From Gracilaria vermiculophylla (lineage: Eukaryota; Rhodophyta; Florideophyceae; Gracilariales; Gracilariaceae), in assembly GCA_019155205.2 (NCBI GenBank), contig JAHNZQ020003147.1:1866241-1927825 (forward strand): a DNA stretch of 61,585 nucleotides. The letters run 5' to 3'. Position 1 is the stretch's first letter; the number at the start of each line of letters is the position of its first letter. This document shows positions 20,160-32,500 of this stretch, in pieces. The notes beneath the pieces were generated by a model that worked only from the letters and a program-made list of their open reading frames with translations, was not told where the DNA came from and searched no databases. Made by a program: the position numbers and the translations under genes.

Positions 20160-21606
20160 CGGACCTGATCGATCTTGGGCCGAAGAAAAGAAAATGCGGG
20201 ACAAAGTTCACAAGCACGTGTATGGTCATGCAACATACACTGACATCAAGCTTCTGCTTGAGCGCAATGGACTTTGGATCGATGGAGTTAACAAGTATCT
20301 TGCACGCACCTTAGAACATTGCGAATCTTGCGCGACATTCTCACGCCCTCAATCACCTAGGAAAAAGTCTGTTAGTTCATTGTCTCGAGACTTTAACCAG
20401 TCGGTTTGCGTAGATCACTTCTTCTTGGATCAGTATTGCGTTTTCCATGTTATGGATGCTACCTCCCGCTATTCCGCCGGCACCGTAGTACCCGATACAT
20501 CAAATAACACCGCTATTTGTGCTCTGGAAACTGTTTGGATATCTCCGTTCTGGCACCTTTTCGCTGTTCTGTTTGACCCTGCGTTCAATAATGATATCTT
20601 CAAGAATCATCTTCGTACTATTGACGTCGAACCTCGTCCGCTCCCGCCTCGCCGACACAACAAGAACGTGCTGGAATCCAAGCACAAAGTAATCCGCGAC
20701 ATTTTCGAACGCCTCAAGTTCGACTGTTCTAACGACGCCCTGACTGTAATTCCTCTGCTCATCCAGCAGGCTCTACGAATATCAAAAGATCAGTTTGGTA
20801 ACGACGTCATATCTGCCTATGAGTTTCCCAAAGGGTTTAGTAGACCCGTAGTTTCCAGCTCTGCCCCAGTACCGATACCTCCCGATATTCTCAAAGCTCA
20901 CGAAACCCTACTCGCCAAACGCAAGCTGACTCTCATACTCAGGTCAAAAGCTACCATCGCCATTTCTCTTTCGATTGGCGACTCCGTTCAAGTTTTTATT
21001 AAGCAACAGTCACAAAAACATAGCCATTGGTTCTTACCCAAGCCCGTGCTACGCTACGATTCTACAAACGGCACTATCACCGTTCCTGGCACCAGTGGAA
21101 GAGAAATTTGTGCCGCTTTCGAAGGTGTTCGTCCCGCCGTTAGCCAAGATGAGCTTGCTACCGCTATCCAGGAGGCGCTTGACGAACTAGACAGTTCAAT
21201 TCAAATTGCCCTGGCCGACGATGCTAGCGATGCCTCTGATGACGATGCTACTCTTGTTCGGTCTTCTGAGGCACCACCTGTTCTCATTGCCGAGGAAAAG
21301 GAAGGTACGTTTTCCGTGGGTGGCGACGAAGATCTCAATGCACCGCCCCAACTACCGCCTGTCCAGCAACTGTACGGTCAGCATAACTCTACTGCTCTCC
21401 TGTCGCCCACACCGCTCCCCGATGTAGACCCTACGACTGCACCTATCCCCGCTGCACCCAACAGTTGCAGCAGTTCCACCACAATCGATGTGCCTTACAT
21501 TGGCGCAGACATCGAGGTATGCTGGCCTTTGGATGACACATACTACCCTGGCACTGTCTCTAAGTTCACTTCCCGCACTGGAATGCACACCATTCGATAC
21601 GACTAA
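20160..21606 (+). pseudogene. Copia integrase with C-terminal Tudor-like end, truncated
   Basis: Integrase inserts the DNA copy into chromosomes. A His/Cys zinc finger is visible (YGHATYTDIKLLLERNGLW ... HCESC). The catalytic core follows: VCVDHFFLD (first Asp), VLFDPAFNND (second Asp) and NVLESKHKVIRDIF (Glu). A long acidic and Pro-rich tail ends in IEVCWPLDDTYYPGTVSKF, resembling a Tudor-like fold. The frame is open for almost 480 codons from ATG 20194, but it is a piece of a polyprotein whose start is the Gag ATG at 15660. It ends at RYD where Harbinger-A copy 2 cuts in, the TAA at 21604 lying on the junction. Confidence 0.8.
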
Positions 21607-21707
21607 TGCAAGAACCTACCAGCCGCTCTTCGTTATCCGTGCAAGACAGTGTGCTGTTCTGCGTCGTCTCCCCATCCTCCCCCTTTCCGTTTTTCAGCCA
21701 GAGAAGT

Positions 21708-22681
21708 GATGGTAACCGGCGAGGCTCCCTGCTCTCCCTCATGCCGTCCTCATGGACATTCACTGCCAGCGGGCGCTTCTCATCCGGTCGCAGAGGAGTC
21801 ATCCAGCGAATCTGTCGCCCAGACGTCAAGCCCAGACTTCTAGCCACCACCTGTTTCGGCCAAAAAACGTCGAGTGAAGTGAGATGGGGCAGGTGCAGAC
21901 TTGCTTTGTGCACGTGCTGTGACAAGTGCAGGATAGCATCTAGCCAAGTGGGGAGAAGGCGACAATATGTAGACAAGAGCGGCTGAACTCTTCAACGCGC
22001 AACCGAGCAAGACATTTGAGACGAACAGCAAGCATATTAAGGATCGGATTTTGCTGCTGACGGAGCGTTTCAAAAAACAACGCAGCACTAGCCCAGCCGT
22101 CAGGCATAATGGAGGTGCAAGACGAGCTATCGAACCATCTTGACGATGCCGCCCCTGCCATGAATGACGCACGCTCGGCAGTAACGAAAGCTTAAGAGAA
22201 GAGGGGTAACGTCGAAGATATGCTCTCTCGTGCTGGGGTAGCCGTTAGAGATTTGTTGCTCATGCGCCGCACTCGTCGGAACAAGAGGAAGCTCGATAAG
22301 AACATGGGCGGTATGGATGAAGAAGATGATTCGGAGTGTGACGGACTTTCAGCGGCCGCAAAGCGTCGACGACGTCGTGATGATGCAGAAGAGTAGAAAA
22401 TCAATGCTCTTATCGACCTCATCAAGCGCGACGTCACCGAGCGCTATGACGTTGAGCGGCGTAAATGCGCCACTGCGGAGAGGCGCTTGGACCTGGATCA
22501 GCGCCGCTTCCAGCAGGCGTTGGACATGGATGTGGCACGTCGCCAGCGAGAAGCGGTTGGAGATGTTGTTCGTGCCAAGGCTTCCGCCGATGCTGCAGCT
22601 GCGTCCATGGCCGATCGGGAGGAGCGTACGCAGACCCTTGCACTGATCTCGGAGCTCGTGCGTAGTGTCAGGAAGAAATGA
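21708..22681 (+). pseudogene. Harbinger-A accessory Myb/SANT-like protein, copy 2
   Basis: ATG 21708 starts MVTGEAPCSP. Downstream, across several in-frame stops, come SSSESVAQTSSPDF, AKKRRVK, HLAKWGEGDNM, TRAAELFNAQPSKTFETNSK and IKDRILLLTERFKKQ, the layout of a Myb/SANT-like DNA-binding domain. An acidic MGGMDEEDDSECDG and the coiled-coil-like RRFQQALDMDVARRQREAV follow, ending ISELVRSVRKK. It is very close to copy 1 (13374-14206) but with different stops, so each copy decayed on its own. Confidence 0.55.
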
Positions 22682-22783
22682 AAAAGAGTGGGTGAGTTGG
22701 AAGATATGGAGAAATCATGAGTGCCTACCGCTGCGTTTGGTAGCCGAGGGGACAAAGCCGTTGGTCGGTGATCGTGCACACCG

Positions 22784-24064
22784 TCACTGGCTGCAGAATC
22801 TGCCACCGCTGCTGCCGAATAAAATTCTCTTGCACGCTTCTTCAGAATCGTTGGGACTTGGCAGCGTTTGCGTCTCTTCGGAATTTACTTTATAATGCAC
22901 TGATAAACAAATAGATCTCGAGAGTGGGGGGCGTGCAGTCGAAGAAGGTTGCTTTCTGGCCACCGTACAAGCAACAACGAATGTTCCACAATAAAACAGC
23001 AGCCGTATAGACAGTACCAACAGGGCCCTTATCGATCTTGAGCTTTCGCGCGAGTCGAGAACGGAGAAGACCTGCTTCACTTCCTTGTACCCGCATTCGA
23101 CTGACACTCGTACTCTTGCCATCTCCGTGTTGAAAGCCTCTTCTTCCTCGTTCAGAACCCTGACTACGTCAGGTAAGAATGCCACTTGCATCCAAGGGCG
23201 AACGAGGTAGGCCTTGTCCCCAAACAGACAATATTGTACACCGCCTACTATCAGGCCTGAACCCAACATGTAGTCCATTCCCGATTCTCGGTAGAGCGTG
23301 ATGTCGTGCCGCCTGCCCTCGATGGGTCCGGCTAGGTGAAAAAAGAGTCCATCTGGCGTCACCGCGGACTGGAACTTCAGCATATGCTTGCGCTTATGGC
23401 CGCTGTATAAGCTCCGCTGCATTGAATGCCCAGGGTACGCAATAAAGATCCCTGTGCCGTCGATAAAGCCGACGCAGTTGTCAAGCGCCCCGCCCTTGTC
23501 AAGAACAGCTTTTGCATACATGGCCGCCCGCTCTTGCATCAAATCTCCTCTCCACTGGCACAAAGCATCCCTCCACCGCTCCACCATCAGCTCAATGGTC
23601 TCGTAGAAGATGTCGCATAATGCTGAGCTCGCCCGTCCAAATAGGTTTTCGAGGTCACGCCAGCGCGCAGGCGAGGATAGCCGACGAAGCACAATGCACA
23701 GGGGCTCCACGGAAGATACTCTATGTCGAAGTTTGAAGGACCCTTCTGTGAGCTCCAGTGCACCAGCAACGCGACGCAGGTTCACAGACTTGAACCTGAA
23801 AAGAGACAAGGCGTCTTCAGGGGAAACCCGGTTAACATTATAGCATACGCTCTACACCGCCCTCGTGTGGCAGAGCAGAGCTCTCAAATCACGCCGGACA
23901 AATAGAAAACGGCGAAGTACTGGTCCGAGCTCCACAAGGCTCGCTCCAGATAAATGTCGCATCAGCTGCTCACGACGCAAGCGCCGTCGCATGCGGTGCA
24001 GCTGCATCCGATTGTAGTGCTTGATCGCCATCATTGTTGGTATGCCGCCAGCGGCCGAGGCCAA
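22784..24064 (-). pseudogene. Harbinger-A DDE transposase
   Basis: The 341-residue open part from 23809 contains the HARBI1-type nuclease: CVGFIDGTGIF (Asp 117), YCLFGDKAYLVRPWM (Asp 198) and VRVSVECGYKEVKQVF (Glu 238), all three catalytic residues present. In copy 3 the protein runs on upstream (MVAIKKYILMHLRRMRRRLP). The matching stretch here starts at 24034 or 24064 (MMAIKHYNRMQLHRMRRRLR) and is cut off by a TAG near 23850 after RAV, where copy 3 has a sense codon. One stop is thus the main visible lesion. The C-terminal 60 residues diverge from typical members. Confidence 0.8.
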
Positions 24065-24293
24065 GGAATGTAGCAGGCGCGGTGGCTCGCCACAAGGACT
24101 GCGCGTGGGTTGAGGTGGTCACCCGATGGCCGTTCCGTGACGCAGCGATGTCTATGCCGCAGCCTACCACGCATTGAACGAAAAGATCTAGTGCTGAAAC
24201 TCTTCAGGACAGTTTTCATTCAATTTTTTTTCCGGTACGTACAACTCATATTTTTCCCACGATTTTACCCACAATTGATTTGCTGAAACTCTC

Positions 24294-25984
24294 TATTAGG
24301 TGAACCTCTTTTCCGTTTTGATGCAAGAATCAGGCATACATTTTTTCACTGAAAACCAAAATCATTAACATTCATTTAACTCTCCATACAAATATGTTGC
24401 GCGTGGCCTCTGAGTGTGTATTGTTATGACTCGTCAATAAATCTTTCTTTCTTTTTCTATAGCCTTTACTTTCACAGTTAGATCTGTATGTAGTTCATCT
24501 AGTTCATAACTTGGCCAAAATAGTCTGAGAATTTTGATAAATTTGGATATTGATTCAAAATTCTAGTCTTGCAAGCTACGTATCAAGTTGAAGTACATGT
24601 GAAAAACTTATTTATATTTCTCAACATGTTTCTTGATTTTAATATTTCTCATTTTATGGTTATTGAAAGTATAGTACTCCTTTTAAAATCAAAAGCTACC
24701 GCTTTATGTCTGAGGATATATCCTCAAAGTATTTGCCGAAGTTCAAAATATTTTTGTGACAAGGCGTATGATGATTAGCGTTCTGTCGACTTGTGTCTCT
24801 CTTCTCACAGTGCTTGGTATTCCAATGTTTCGCTAGTTGCCGGACATGGTCTCAGAATCCTTGTATTTAGACATACAAAGTTGAAACTGTTCTGAACTAA
24901 TTTTTAGCCTTGATTGAGGACATATGGTTCGAGGCTATTTAATACTACTTTAGTTTTGTGTACAATGGTTCAAAATTCTGAGCGATAAAAGAACTTATCT
25001 ATGTAGTGAAAAACGATGTACGAAGGATTCTTATTTCTGGAAGATAAACCATTTTCAGTTAAAAGAGTAACATTCAATGCTGTGGAGATTGATAATTTGG
25101 ACCCATGTGAAAGCGTTTTATTTTCAATTTTATCTTTGTGGCTCTGGCTCTATTATTTAGGGCCAGAGGCCATGAGGATCGTAATTTAGAACTTTTTTCC
25201 GTTTGCTGGCAGCAGGTTTACGGACGAACATGGGAACAATCATTCGTAGCATTTTAAAAGCATTCCATGTGATAACAAAATATTGTCTGAATTTTCTTTT
25301 TTGGCAATACATTTGGGAAGGTATAGTTGTATGGTGTTTACCCAAAATATATTGCTTGGTTATTTAAGAGGACTGTCGGACAGAAATGAGCTATAGCGTT
25401 CTGAAAATTGTAACCAGCGTAACTAGTCTGGAGAAGCGCAATTACTTACCCTCACCAAAAGTGCAGAGAAGTTCTGATTTCCGATGTGGCTCGTGAGAGG
25501 AAAAGAAGCTCCAAAGACGACAAGAAGTATATATTAACCGTTTCTATCGTATTTAGTAGAATAGTTATATATTGAATATTTAGTTCGAGAGATCAAGCAA
25601 AATTTCTGGATTGAATCAATATTTTTCATCTCAAACGGAACCTTGGTATAGCGAGGAATGGGAATCAATAGCAACTGGGCCGACAGCCAATTTTCTAAGT
25701 CTCTTTCTCCTCTGATATTGGCTCATAAATACGCCCGTTTTAGAATCGTCCCGCGCTTGTTGGAGCACAACCGCCACAGTTCTAATTACGCAATCGCTTC
25801 CTTCGTTGCATCAGTCCCCATTTCTTACAGTAATGTTGCTTTGTTGCATTTCTGTCCTTTTGGATCACTGGTGTAGGCGACAAAAAAGGTCGGCCAGCGA
25901 TTTGAGACGAATAATGTATCCGTCAAATGGTTTCCTAATTGTACCATTTATAACAATAATATCTCATTTTGGTTGTGTTGGAAA
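24294..25984. other. AT-rich intergenic, nothing recognised
   Basis: No gene, RNA or terminal repeat was recognised. Short T-rich microsatellite-like tracts (TTTCTTTCTTTTTC near 24450) occur. Confidence 0.5.
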
Positions 25985-26300
25985 GTAGATAAGTTATATG
26001 CGCTATATGTTCTTGTGACAAAGCGCGCACAGTTCACTATTTGAACAATCAACACGCTCTCTCGCCCTGTACGTCCGTACAGAACGAGACCTCAAGCTCA
26101 TAGTAGCCAATATCGACTACTGCTGTACATCTGTAGATTTTCTCTGGCTTCGGTCACTTCTGGGAATCGAACTCAGGGTTCCAGCATTTTGCTGGGCCCA
26201 TTACCTGTTGATAAACCGATGAGCTGTATGCGCAATACTTCTTAGTGACGAAGGGCGCACAGTTCACATTTTCAATTATCAACCGACTGCCATTCAGCGT
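25985..26300 (-). repeat. Possible tRNA-derived repeat (SINE-like) with direct repeats
   Basis: Two direct repeats, about 25986-26062 and 26206-26289, share ATGCGC, TTCTT.GTGAC.AAG.GCGCACAGTTCAC and CAATCAAC/CAATTATCAAC. On the minus strand the segment between them carries GAGTTCGATTCCC (26161-26173), very close to the Pol III B box, with AGCTCATCGG (26216-26225) as a possible A box about 45 bases upstream. It does not fold into a normal tRNA. A SINE or an old tRNA-like insertion is the best guess. Confidence 0.35.
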
Positions 26301-26976
26301 CGTGTGATCGCAATATCTCTATAGTGGTTAAAAAAATATAAATGGACAACCATACGAATGCTTTTTGAATTTTCTACCTCGAAAATAAAACTATCTACGC
26401 ATTTGCTCGGCAATAAAACATTTCTCACTTAAACTAGTTCTTGCAAGCTCTCCGTATTAATTAGCCTACAGAAGTTGTCGCCGCATTGTATTTTCTTAAC
26501 TTCACGCTTAAGCCGAAGCATATTTTTCAATAATAACACTTGTTTAATTCGTACTAAGCTAATACTTAAAACTTTTTGCACGCTAAATCCGTGCGAGCAC
26601 TTAGTCCACGGTGGTTCCATTTAGGCCCGCCTCATGCTCCACAGCCCTATCTACTAGGTGCTTTTCCCTACAACCGAAAACTTCTGTTTGAGTCCGGAAA
26701 TCAGAATTTCAAGATTCTAAACAGAAAAAATTGCAATTGTTCAAAACTTCATTCAAAATTGAAAATGACCCTGCCTAAGAATTAAAAATTCCCATGATCT
26801 CCCCAACTACCGAGCCGCAAGAGCCCATCAGATTCTATTATAGTCCTATGACCCCTCCAAAAATTTTCAAATTCTGAGGTTGTGAATGCTGAGCCCCCGG
26901 AAAACAGATTGTTTTTGTTTTTGGACAAGATTTTTCGATTCTCTACGAAAACTCCAAAACATTTGACTGTGAATCT
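26301..26976. other. Intergenic, nothing recognised
   Basis: AT-rich flank of element A1. It does not contain the missing half of Harbinger-A copy 3, which would be expected here if A1 had simply inserted into that element. Confidence 0.45.
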
Positions 26977-27247
26977 TTTATTACAGTGGATCCTAAGGCG
27001 GTATGGTGTTGTGGCCTTATGGTAAAATATTCCTGAGGAGGGCCCGTATTTTATAAGCAGGGCCACGGGGTGCATAATTCCTCCCACGTGCGCTACAATA
27101 TCGTAAAAGAACGGTAGACTTATTATTATTTATTTTAGTTAATTTATGCAGGTAATTAGTACAGTAGTGAGACCTGCCGAGGCGGGCTCCCGGCTTGGTA
27201 TTTAACCTGCTGGTTGAGCTCCACCTCTGGGGAAGGAAAGGCAAGCA
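26977..27247 (+). repeat. Truncated 5' LTR of A1
   Basis: It matches the first half of the family LTR, from a decayed start (TTTATTACAGTGG for TGTAGTACAGTGG) to GGCAAGCA, then jumps to GGAATTCTTCC, which in copy A2 lies at 51118, nearly 100 bases past the LTR end. About 283 bases of LTR and the leader with the primer site are deleted. Confidence 0.85.
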
Positions 27248-27306
27248 GGAATTCTTCCATAAGGTGATTCGGAAGTGGAAGAAAATCATCCCCGACCTAC
27301 TCCTCT

Positions 27307-29580
27307 ATGGACCCCTCAGAACCCCCAATGGAAACCCTACTACAGGATCCTCAAGCAATCGAGTCCGTTGGTGGACGCAGCACGCGCAGCGCTCCCCAGG
27401 AGATGGCCGCCACACTGAAGGACCCTGAAAATCTCCTTCGGAATCCTGGCTTCTCTGTGTAGCGTTTCAGGAATCGCCTTAGGAGAACGCATGATTGGAG
27501 GCAAGCGATATCCCCCCCCGCATCTCTGGAAAACGCGGACGTGGAGGTTGAAGAACCGCACACGGCATCGTAGCCGCCACCTCAGGAGCTACAGGGACGG
27601 GAACACCCGGAAGCTAACTCTCTCCTGGAGTCGCTGGCCCTGCGGCTTACGGATTAGCCCTCACAAGAGCTGGTCGAAAGAATACCTTCAGGTGTTGAAG
27701 CCCACTTCGAAGCGCGCCGCCACGTCCTTGTGGAGGAAATCGCAACGGAGAGCGTTCATCGTGCTGTGTATGCTTTGCTGTATTCCAATCCTTTCCTTGA
27801 GAAGAACTCGGATGTTATCCGTGCGAAGGTTCGCTCCCAAACTGCGCAGCTGCTCCCCGCAGCGGCATTTCAAAGTTATTTTTCCGTACAGGAGAGGTTC
27901 CCTCTATCAAAATCTGAGGTGACTCCGGGCAGAGAAGGACAAGATACTTCCACCCCCTACGCCAGAAGAGGAAAGGATACTGCCGTAGGAAAAGGGGACC
28001 ACCTCAGGAATCATTCTATGCACCTTCTGGACCTGACGCCCCGTGGAGGAGGACAGGATACCGGTCGAGAAGAAATTCACCTAAAAAGAGAAGGACAGGA
28101 TACTCCTCGAGTGGATCGCGATAACGAGGGTATCGTCAGTCAAGCAGACCACCTCAAGGAAAGACGCCGAATGAAACGGAGGGTGAAAATAAGAAAGCGA
28201 GACACCGATTTGGAGAGAAGCTCAGACTCCGAATCCGTGAACAGCTCCAGCTCGGAGGACAGTATACCTCCCAAGGAGAAGAGCAGAAGGGTCAGGAAGG
28301 TCGTCCCGCTTAACTACCTCTTCGCCAAAGTGGTGGATTATGACACCTACAGGTTGAATGATCGCTCCACACTCTACGACGCGTCGGTCGCTAAACGACT
28401 TCCGAAGATGCAGCGCTGCATGGATATTCAAATGAAGAAGCACTCCTTCTCAGGCGAAGACCCCATCTCGGTGTTGAATTTTCTTACGCGCTTCCGTTCG
28501 GCGTGTAACACAAATGATGTACATGAAGGTGCCGCCGTATGGTGCTTTCCGTTCTACCTCACAGGCCAAGTGCACTCGCTGGTGCAGCCGCGCCTCTCGG
28601 AGGAGGGCACCATTGTGGATGATCCTGGAACGCAGATCTTGACGTCGCACCCGGAGGTAGTCAACTTCCTCCTAGAAAGGTACGCCACGGATGGGGTGAT
28701 AGCCCATGCTAATGCTGAAGTCACCTCCTATAGGAAGAACACCGGAATGACCGAGACGGAGTTCTCACAGAAGCTGTGGATGAAAGCCCTACGGTGTGGG
28801 ACAGTTTACTCCAAACGGCGCTTGAAGTCGTTGTTTGTCGAGGGACTCCTTCCCTCGATACGTGCGAGGGTTCGTAATCACCTGAAGACGCACCCAACGA
28901 CCACCTACACGGAGCTAGCGCGTTTCGCGGAATTCTATGGGGATACCCACCGTGCCGCTCGTCGCAGCCATGCTCCACTTTTGGACAAACCGAAGACCTC
29001 AAGGACCCTTCGAGCATTAGCCCTGTCGTTGAACTCCAGCACCGTGGGGGAGGTCGACAAGCTCACGCTCGCAGGCGAGCAAGAGTCCCTTGCCCTCATA
29101 TATGCCTCCTCTCAGGGAGCACCGTCTAATACGAGGTCACCCTCGTCTCCAACTTCGTACGCCACGGCAGGGTCTCACAGGAGCGTCCGATTTGCGAACT
29201 CTCGAGGCTACCTACCGCTTTGCAGGATTTGCTTGTCACGTGAGCCCGTACACTATACGACTCTCACTCCGGCAATGAGGGCCGCCATCCTACAGGAATG
29301 GGAGAAAGATTTCCAGGACCTGAAGGACACACCAACGGAGAGCGGAAGGTATCGAACCGCGTACCGCGACATCCGCTCCACTCAAGAAGATAACGGTTAC
29401 AGTGCTACACGGGGAATGCAGCCTGTCCCACTGTCACTTACACCCGCAACGCAGGTGCCGGTGCCCAAGCCGGTTGCACCTGAAGGGAACACGTCGAATC
29501 GCGATGCGCAACGGCAGACGCCGTCCTTGACTAGAACTGAGCCCCTCTCCAACCAGGCAAACCCTCAGAGCCACGCGTAG
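27307..29580 (+). pseudogene. Chromovirus A Gag
   Basis: One frame runs from ATG 27307 to the TAG at 29578 (758 codons), broken by TAG at 27460, 27571 and 27655; the rest is open. The N-terminal half is charged, with an irregular repeat GQDT/GKDT about four times near 27930-28100 and a Ser/Glu-rich and Lys/Arg-rich stretch. The capsid-like core is EDPISVLNFLTRF to YTELARFAEFYGDTHRAAR. A short CRICLSREPVH motif near 29221 may be a reduced zinc knuckle. The first TAG is GAG in copy A2, so the stops are mutations. Confidence 0.8.
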
Positions 29581-32500
29581 AGGCTCCGCGTGGCTCCTTA
29601 CTATCGAGCCTGAGCTCCACGGAGGTCGCCTTAAGGAAAAGGGAGAAGCCGTCTGCTCCGTCAACGCAACAGCGGCGGACCCCCCACTCCCGTTGGACCC
29701 ATTCGACACTTTTGAGCATTCTGTTTGTACGCTCTGCCGTGAGAATTACAAGGTATTCGCCTCTATATAATGTTCCCCGCTAGCCTCCACCACGGTGCGC
29801 GCTATCCTCGATAGCGGAGCTGGCCGCAATCTGGTGCACGCCGACGTGCTCTCGCGGTCTGCTCTCTGCTCCTTGAGGACTGGCAAGCTCCCTACGGTGT
29901 GCGATGCGTCGCGTCGAGCATTGACCATCCTCGGCGCAATATCTCTGTACCTCCGGTTGGGCTCCCTACAGGTGAAAGTGTGGTTCCTCCCGGCGACCAA
30001 CGTGGCCGCACAATGCATACTAGGAACTTCTTTTGTGGATCGATATGTACGTGCAATCTACCCAGGCCTGCAAAAGGTGACGTTTCACGACGCCGCCTCT
30101 GTAGGTATCGTCGCCGCATCTACAGGATCGGACGCCAACGTGCATCACGGGGGTAATCTTCTAAAGGAGACGTAGTCGAATAAGCTCCGAGTGGATAAGA
30201 GCATCGAAATACCCGCCAGAAGTAAGGCCGAAGTTTGGGTGCAGACCTCTACATCTGACCTTTCATTCCTACAAGATATTCCACACCTGACGATGAAACA
30301 GCACTCCACGATGGCTAACGGTGTCATGGAAATAATACCGAACATTCTCTTCAGGGGTTTGCTTGCAAACTTCAAGGAGTCGCCGTTACGGCTCAAGAAA
30401 AGAACTGTCGTCGGACTGGCACTACCCGGTCCGGCCGAATTGGCTCATCTTCCTCATTCGGAAGACCTTGCGGACCGCGATGCAATCTTCACCATGGAGT
30501 CGGAAGCGATTTCCACGGCTTCAGAGAAAAAGAATCCTGCCCTGTGGCAGGAAAAGCTCCAAATCGACGAGGATTTCGAAGGATATCGCCATAGGAACGT
30601 GGAGATGCTATCCGCCTTTGAGGACATTTAGTCTGGTTGCCTGGGTCAGGTCAGCATGGCCAAGCATAGTATCCAGCTCACATCCGATGCGAAACCCGTA
30701 GAACAACTCCCGAGGAGGGTCGGACCCCATGCGCGCGATTTCAAACGCGATGAGGTCCACTGGATGCTGGATAAGAGCGTTCTCTAGCATTCCAATTCCG
30801 AATGTTCCTCCCCGGTTGTGATTGTGATGAATAAAGATGGCTCTTTGAGGTTCTGTATTGACTACAGACGCCCCAACGAGGTGGCTGTACACGATTCGTA
30901 CCCAATACCCCGTATGGATGAATGTATCGACTCCATAGGTGATGAGTCCGTTTCTCCACGCTGGATGCCATCAGCGGCAACTGGCAGATTGAAATGAACG
31001 ACTCCGATAAAGATAAAACAACGTTCCACTGTGGGATCTCCAGATTCCTAAGGATGCATTTTGGATTGAAGAATGCACCCGCTACGTTCCAACGAGCGGT
31101 GGACATAATCCTGTCAAAGTTGAAGTGGCAGTACGCCTTGGTGTATATTGATTATGTCATCATATATTTTTGCAGTGTAGAGGAGCACATCATTCATGTG
31201 AATCACGTGCTCTAACTTCTTAAGGATGCTGGACTCACCTTGATGTTGGAGAAATGTTTCTTTTTCCAAGTCCTCAGTGGATTCATTGGGGCACGTTGTG
31301 CTCCCGGGCCGCCTACAGGTCTCCAAGAAAACTCAGGACGCCATCAAGGAAGCTCGCCCTCCCGCAAACCAGACGGAGCTTCGCTCTTTCCTTGGGTTGT
31401 ATAACGTCTTCCAAAGGTTTGTACCGAACTGCTCCCGTATATCGGCGCCGTTAAATTGCCTCTTGGAAAAGGACAAGCTGACGCAATTGGCTATCTTGAT
31501 GGACGAGGAGTTTGAAGCCTTTAACACCCTGAGGAGGAGACTAATAGAACCACCGTTCTTGGTACTTCCGAAGCGGCACGGCCGAATGGTGCTGGACACT
31601 GACACCTGCAAATACCAGGTCAGATTTGCCCTCCTACAGGAGCAACAGGAAGGTGGACTTCAACCAATCGGATACTGGAGTCGCAGCCTTACACCTACGG
31701 AACGAAACTACTCCACATCAGAACGCGAATGTCTTGCCATCAAATGGGCGGTTTTGCTTTTACGACCGTACCTGGAAGGCGTGCGTTTCACCTCGAGGAC
31801 GGACCATACACGACTGAAGTGGGTACTGTCTTTGACGGATGCTTCCGTTCGCTTGGAAAGGTGGAAGCTACGCCTCCTAGAGTTCGAGGTCGATATCGTC
31901 CGCCGTCTTGGCACAAAACAACAGGAAGCGGACGCGCTCCTGCGAATCTCCACCGATGGCTAAGACAAAACACATTTGGAGGACAACATCCCGTGTCTGG
32001 TCATCCAGGACGCCGACGAGAAATAGGATCCGATGGAGAATGTTTGGAATGCTGTGAAACTGGAGGAAGGTATAGTGGACACCCTGAGGTGATGTCTCTT
32101 GTTGAGAAGTAGAAAGCAGTTCTTCCCATCGCCGTAGCCGAGTTCCCGAAGGAACAGAGTACGGATTGGTACTACAAGGAGTGCCTCGCTACTGTGGGGA
32201 GGGTGCCACCGTCATTCGACGTCGACCAAGACGGCGTACTTGTACGCCACGCCCCTCTAGATGGAGCTCTCCAAAAGATGGCCCCGACAAAGCTACGGGC
32301 AAGGATGCTGTGACTCTCGCACTGTCCCCGCCTCGCCGGGCACCCCGGTAGATCGCGGATGTATTTCAAGATGCGCAGGGAGTTCTATTGGCCTAACATG
32401 GCTAATGAAGCCTTCCAAAATGTGGCGGGTTGCTACTCCTGCGCCGCCTCTAGGGGGAGTATACGGGAACACCGGACGCCTCTCACTCTGGTCTCACCTT

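Larger units (their letters stand above)
15340..21603 (+). mobile_element. Ty1/copia-type retrotransposon, 3'-truncated, with Harbinger H3 inside
   Basis: The order gag, protease, integrase (integrase before any reverse transcriptase) defines a copia-type element. Gag and protease lie at 15660-17125, integrase at 20157-21603. Between them is a complete Harbinger element; removing it with one TAA copy makes protease and integrase a continuous reading frame. Reverse transcriptase and RNase H are missing because Harbinger-A copy 2 begins at 21607. No LTR could be defined. Confidence 0.75.
21607..24293. mobile_element. Harbinger-A copy 2, left end missing
   Basis: The left edge, TGCAAGAACCTACCAG, begins inside the element as judged from copy 1 (about 13270), so roughly 275 bases with the left terminal repeat are gone. 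The right terminal repeat ends at 24293. It carries the accessory gene (plus) and the transposase (minus), tail-to-tail. It directly truncates the copia element. Confidence 0.8.

Noticed and set aside
26160..26290. Functional tRNA gene on the minus strand
   Set aside because: The B box is good, but the anticodon arm lacks the T before the anticodon, and the acceptor and D-arm spacing is too long.
27460..27657. Three TAG codons in Gag as possible stop-codon recoding
   Set aside because: The first TAG is GAG in copy A2, so point mutation explains it; the other stops and frameshifts also fit simple decay.
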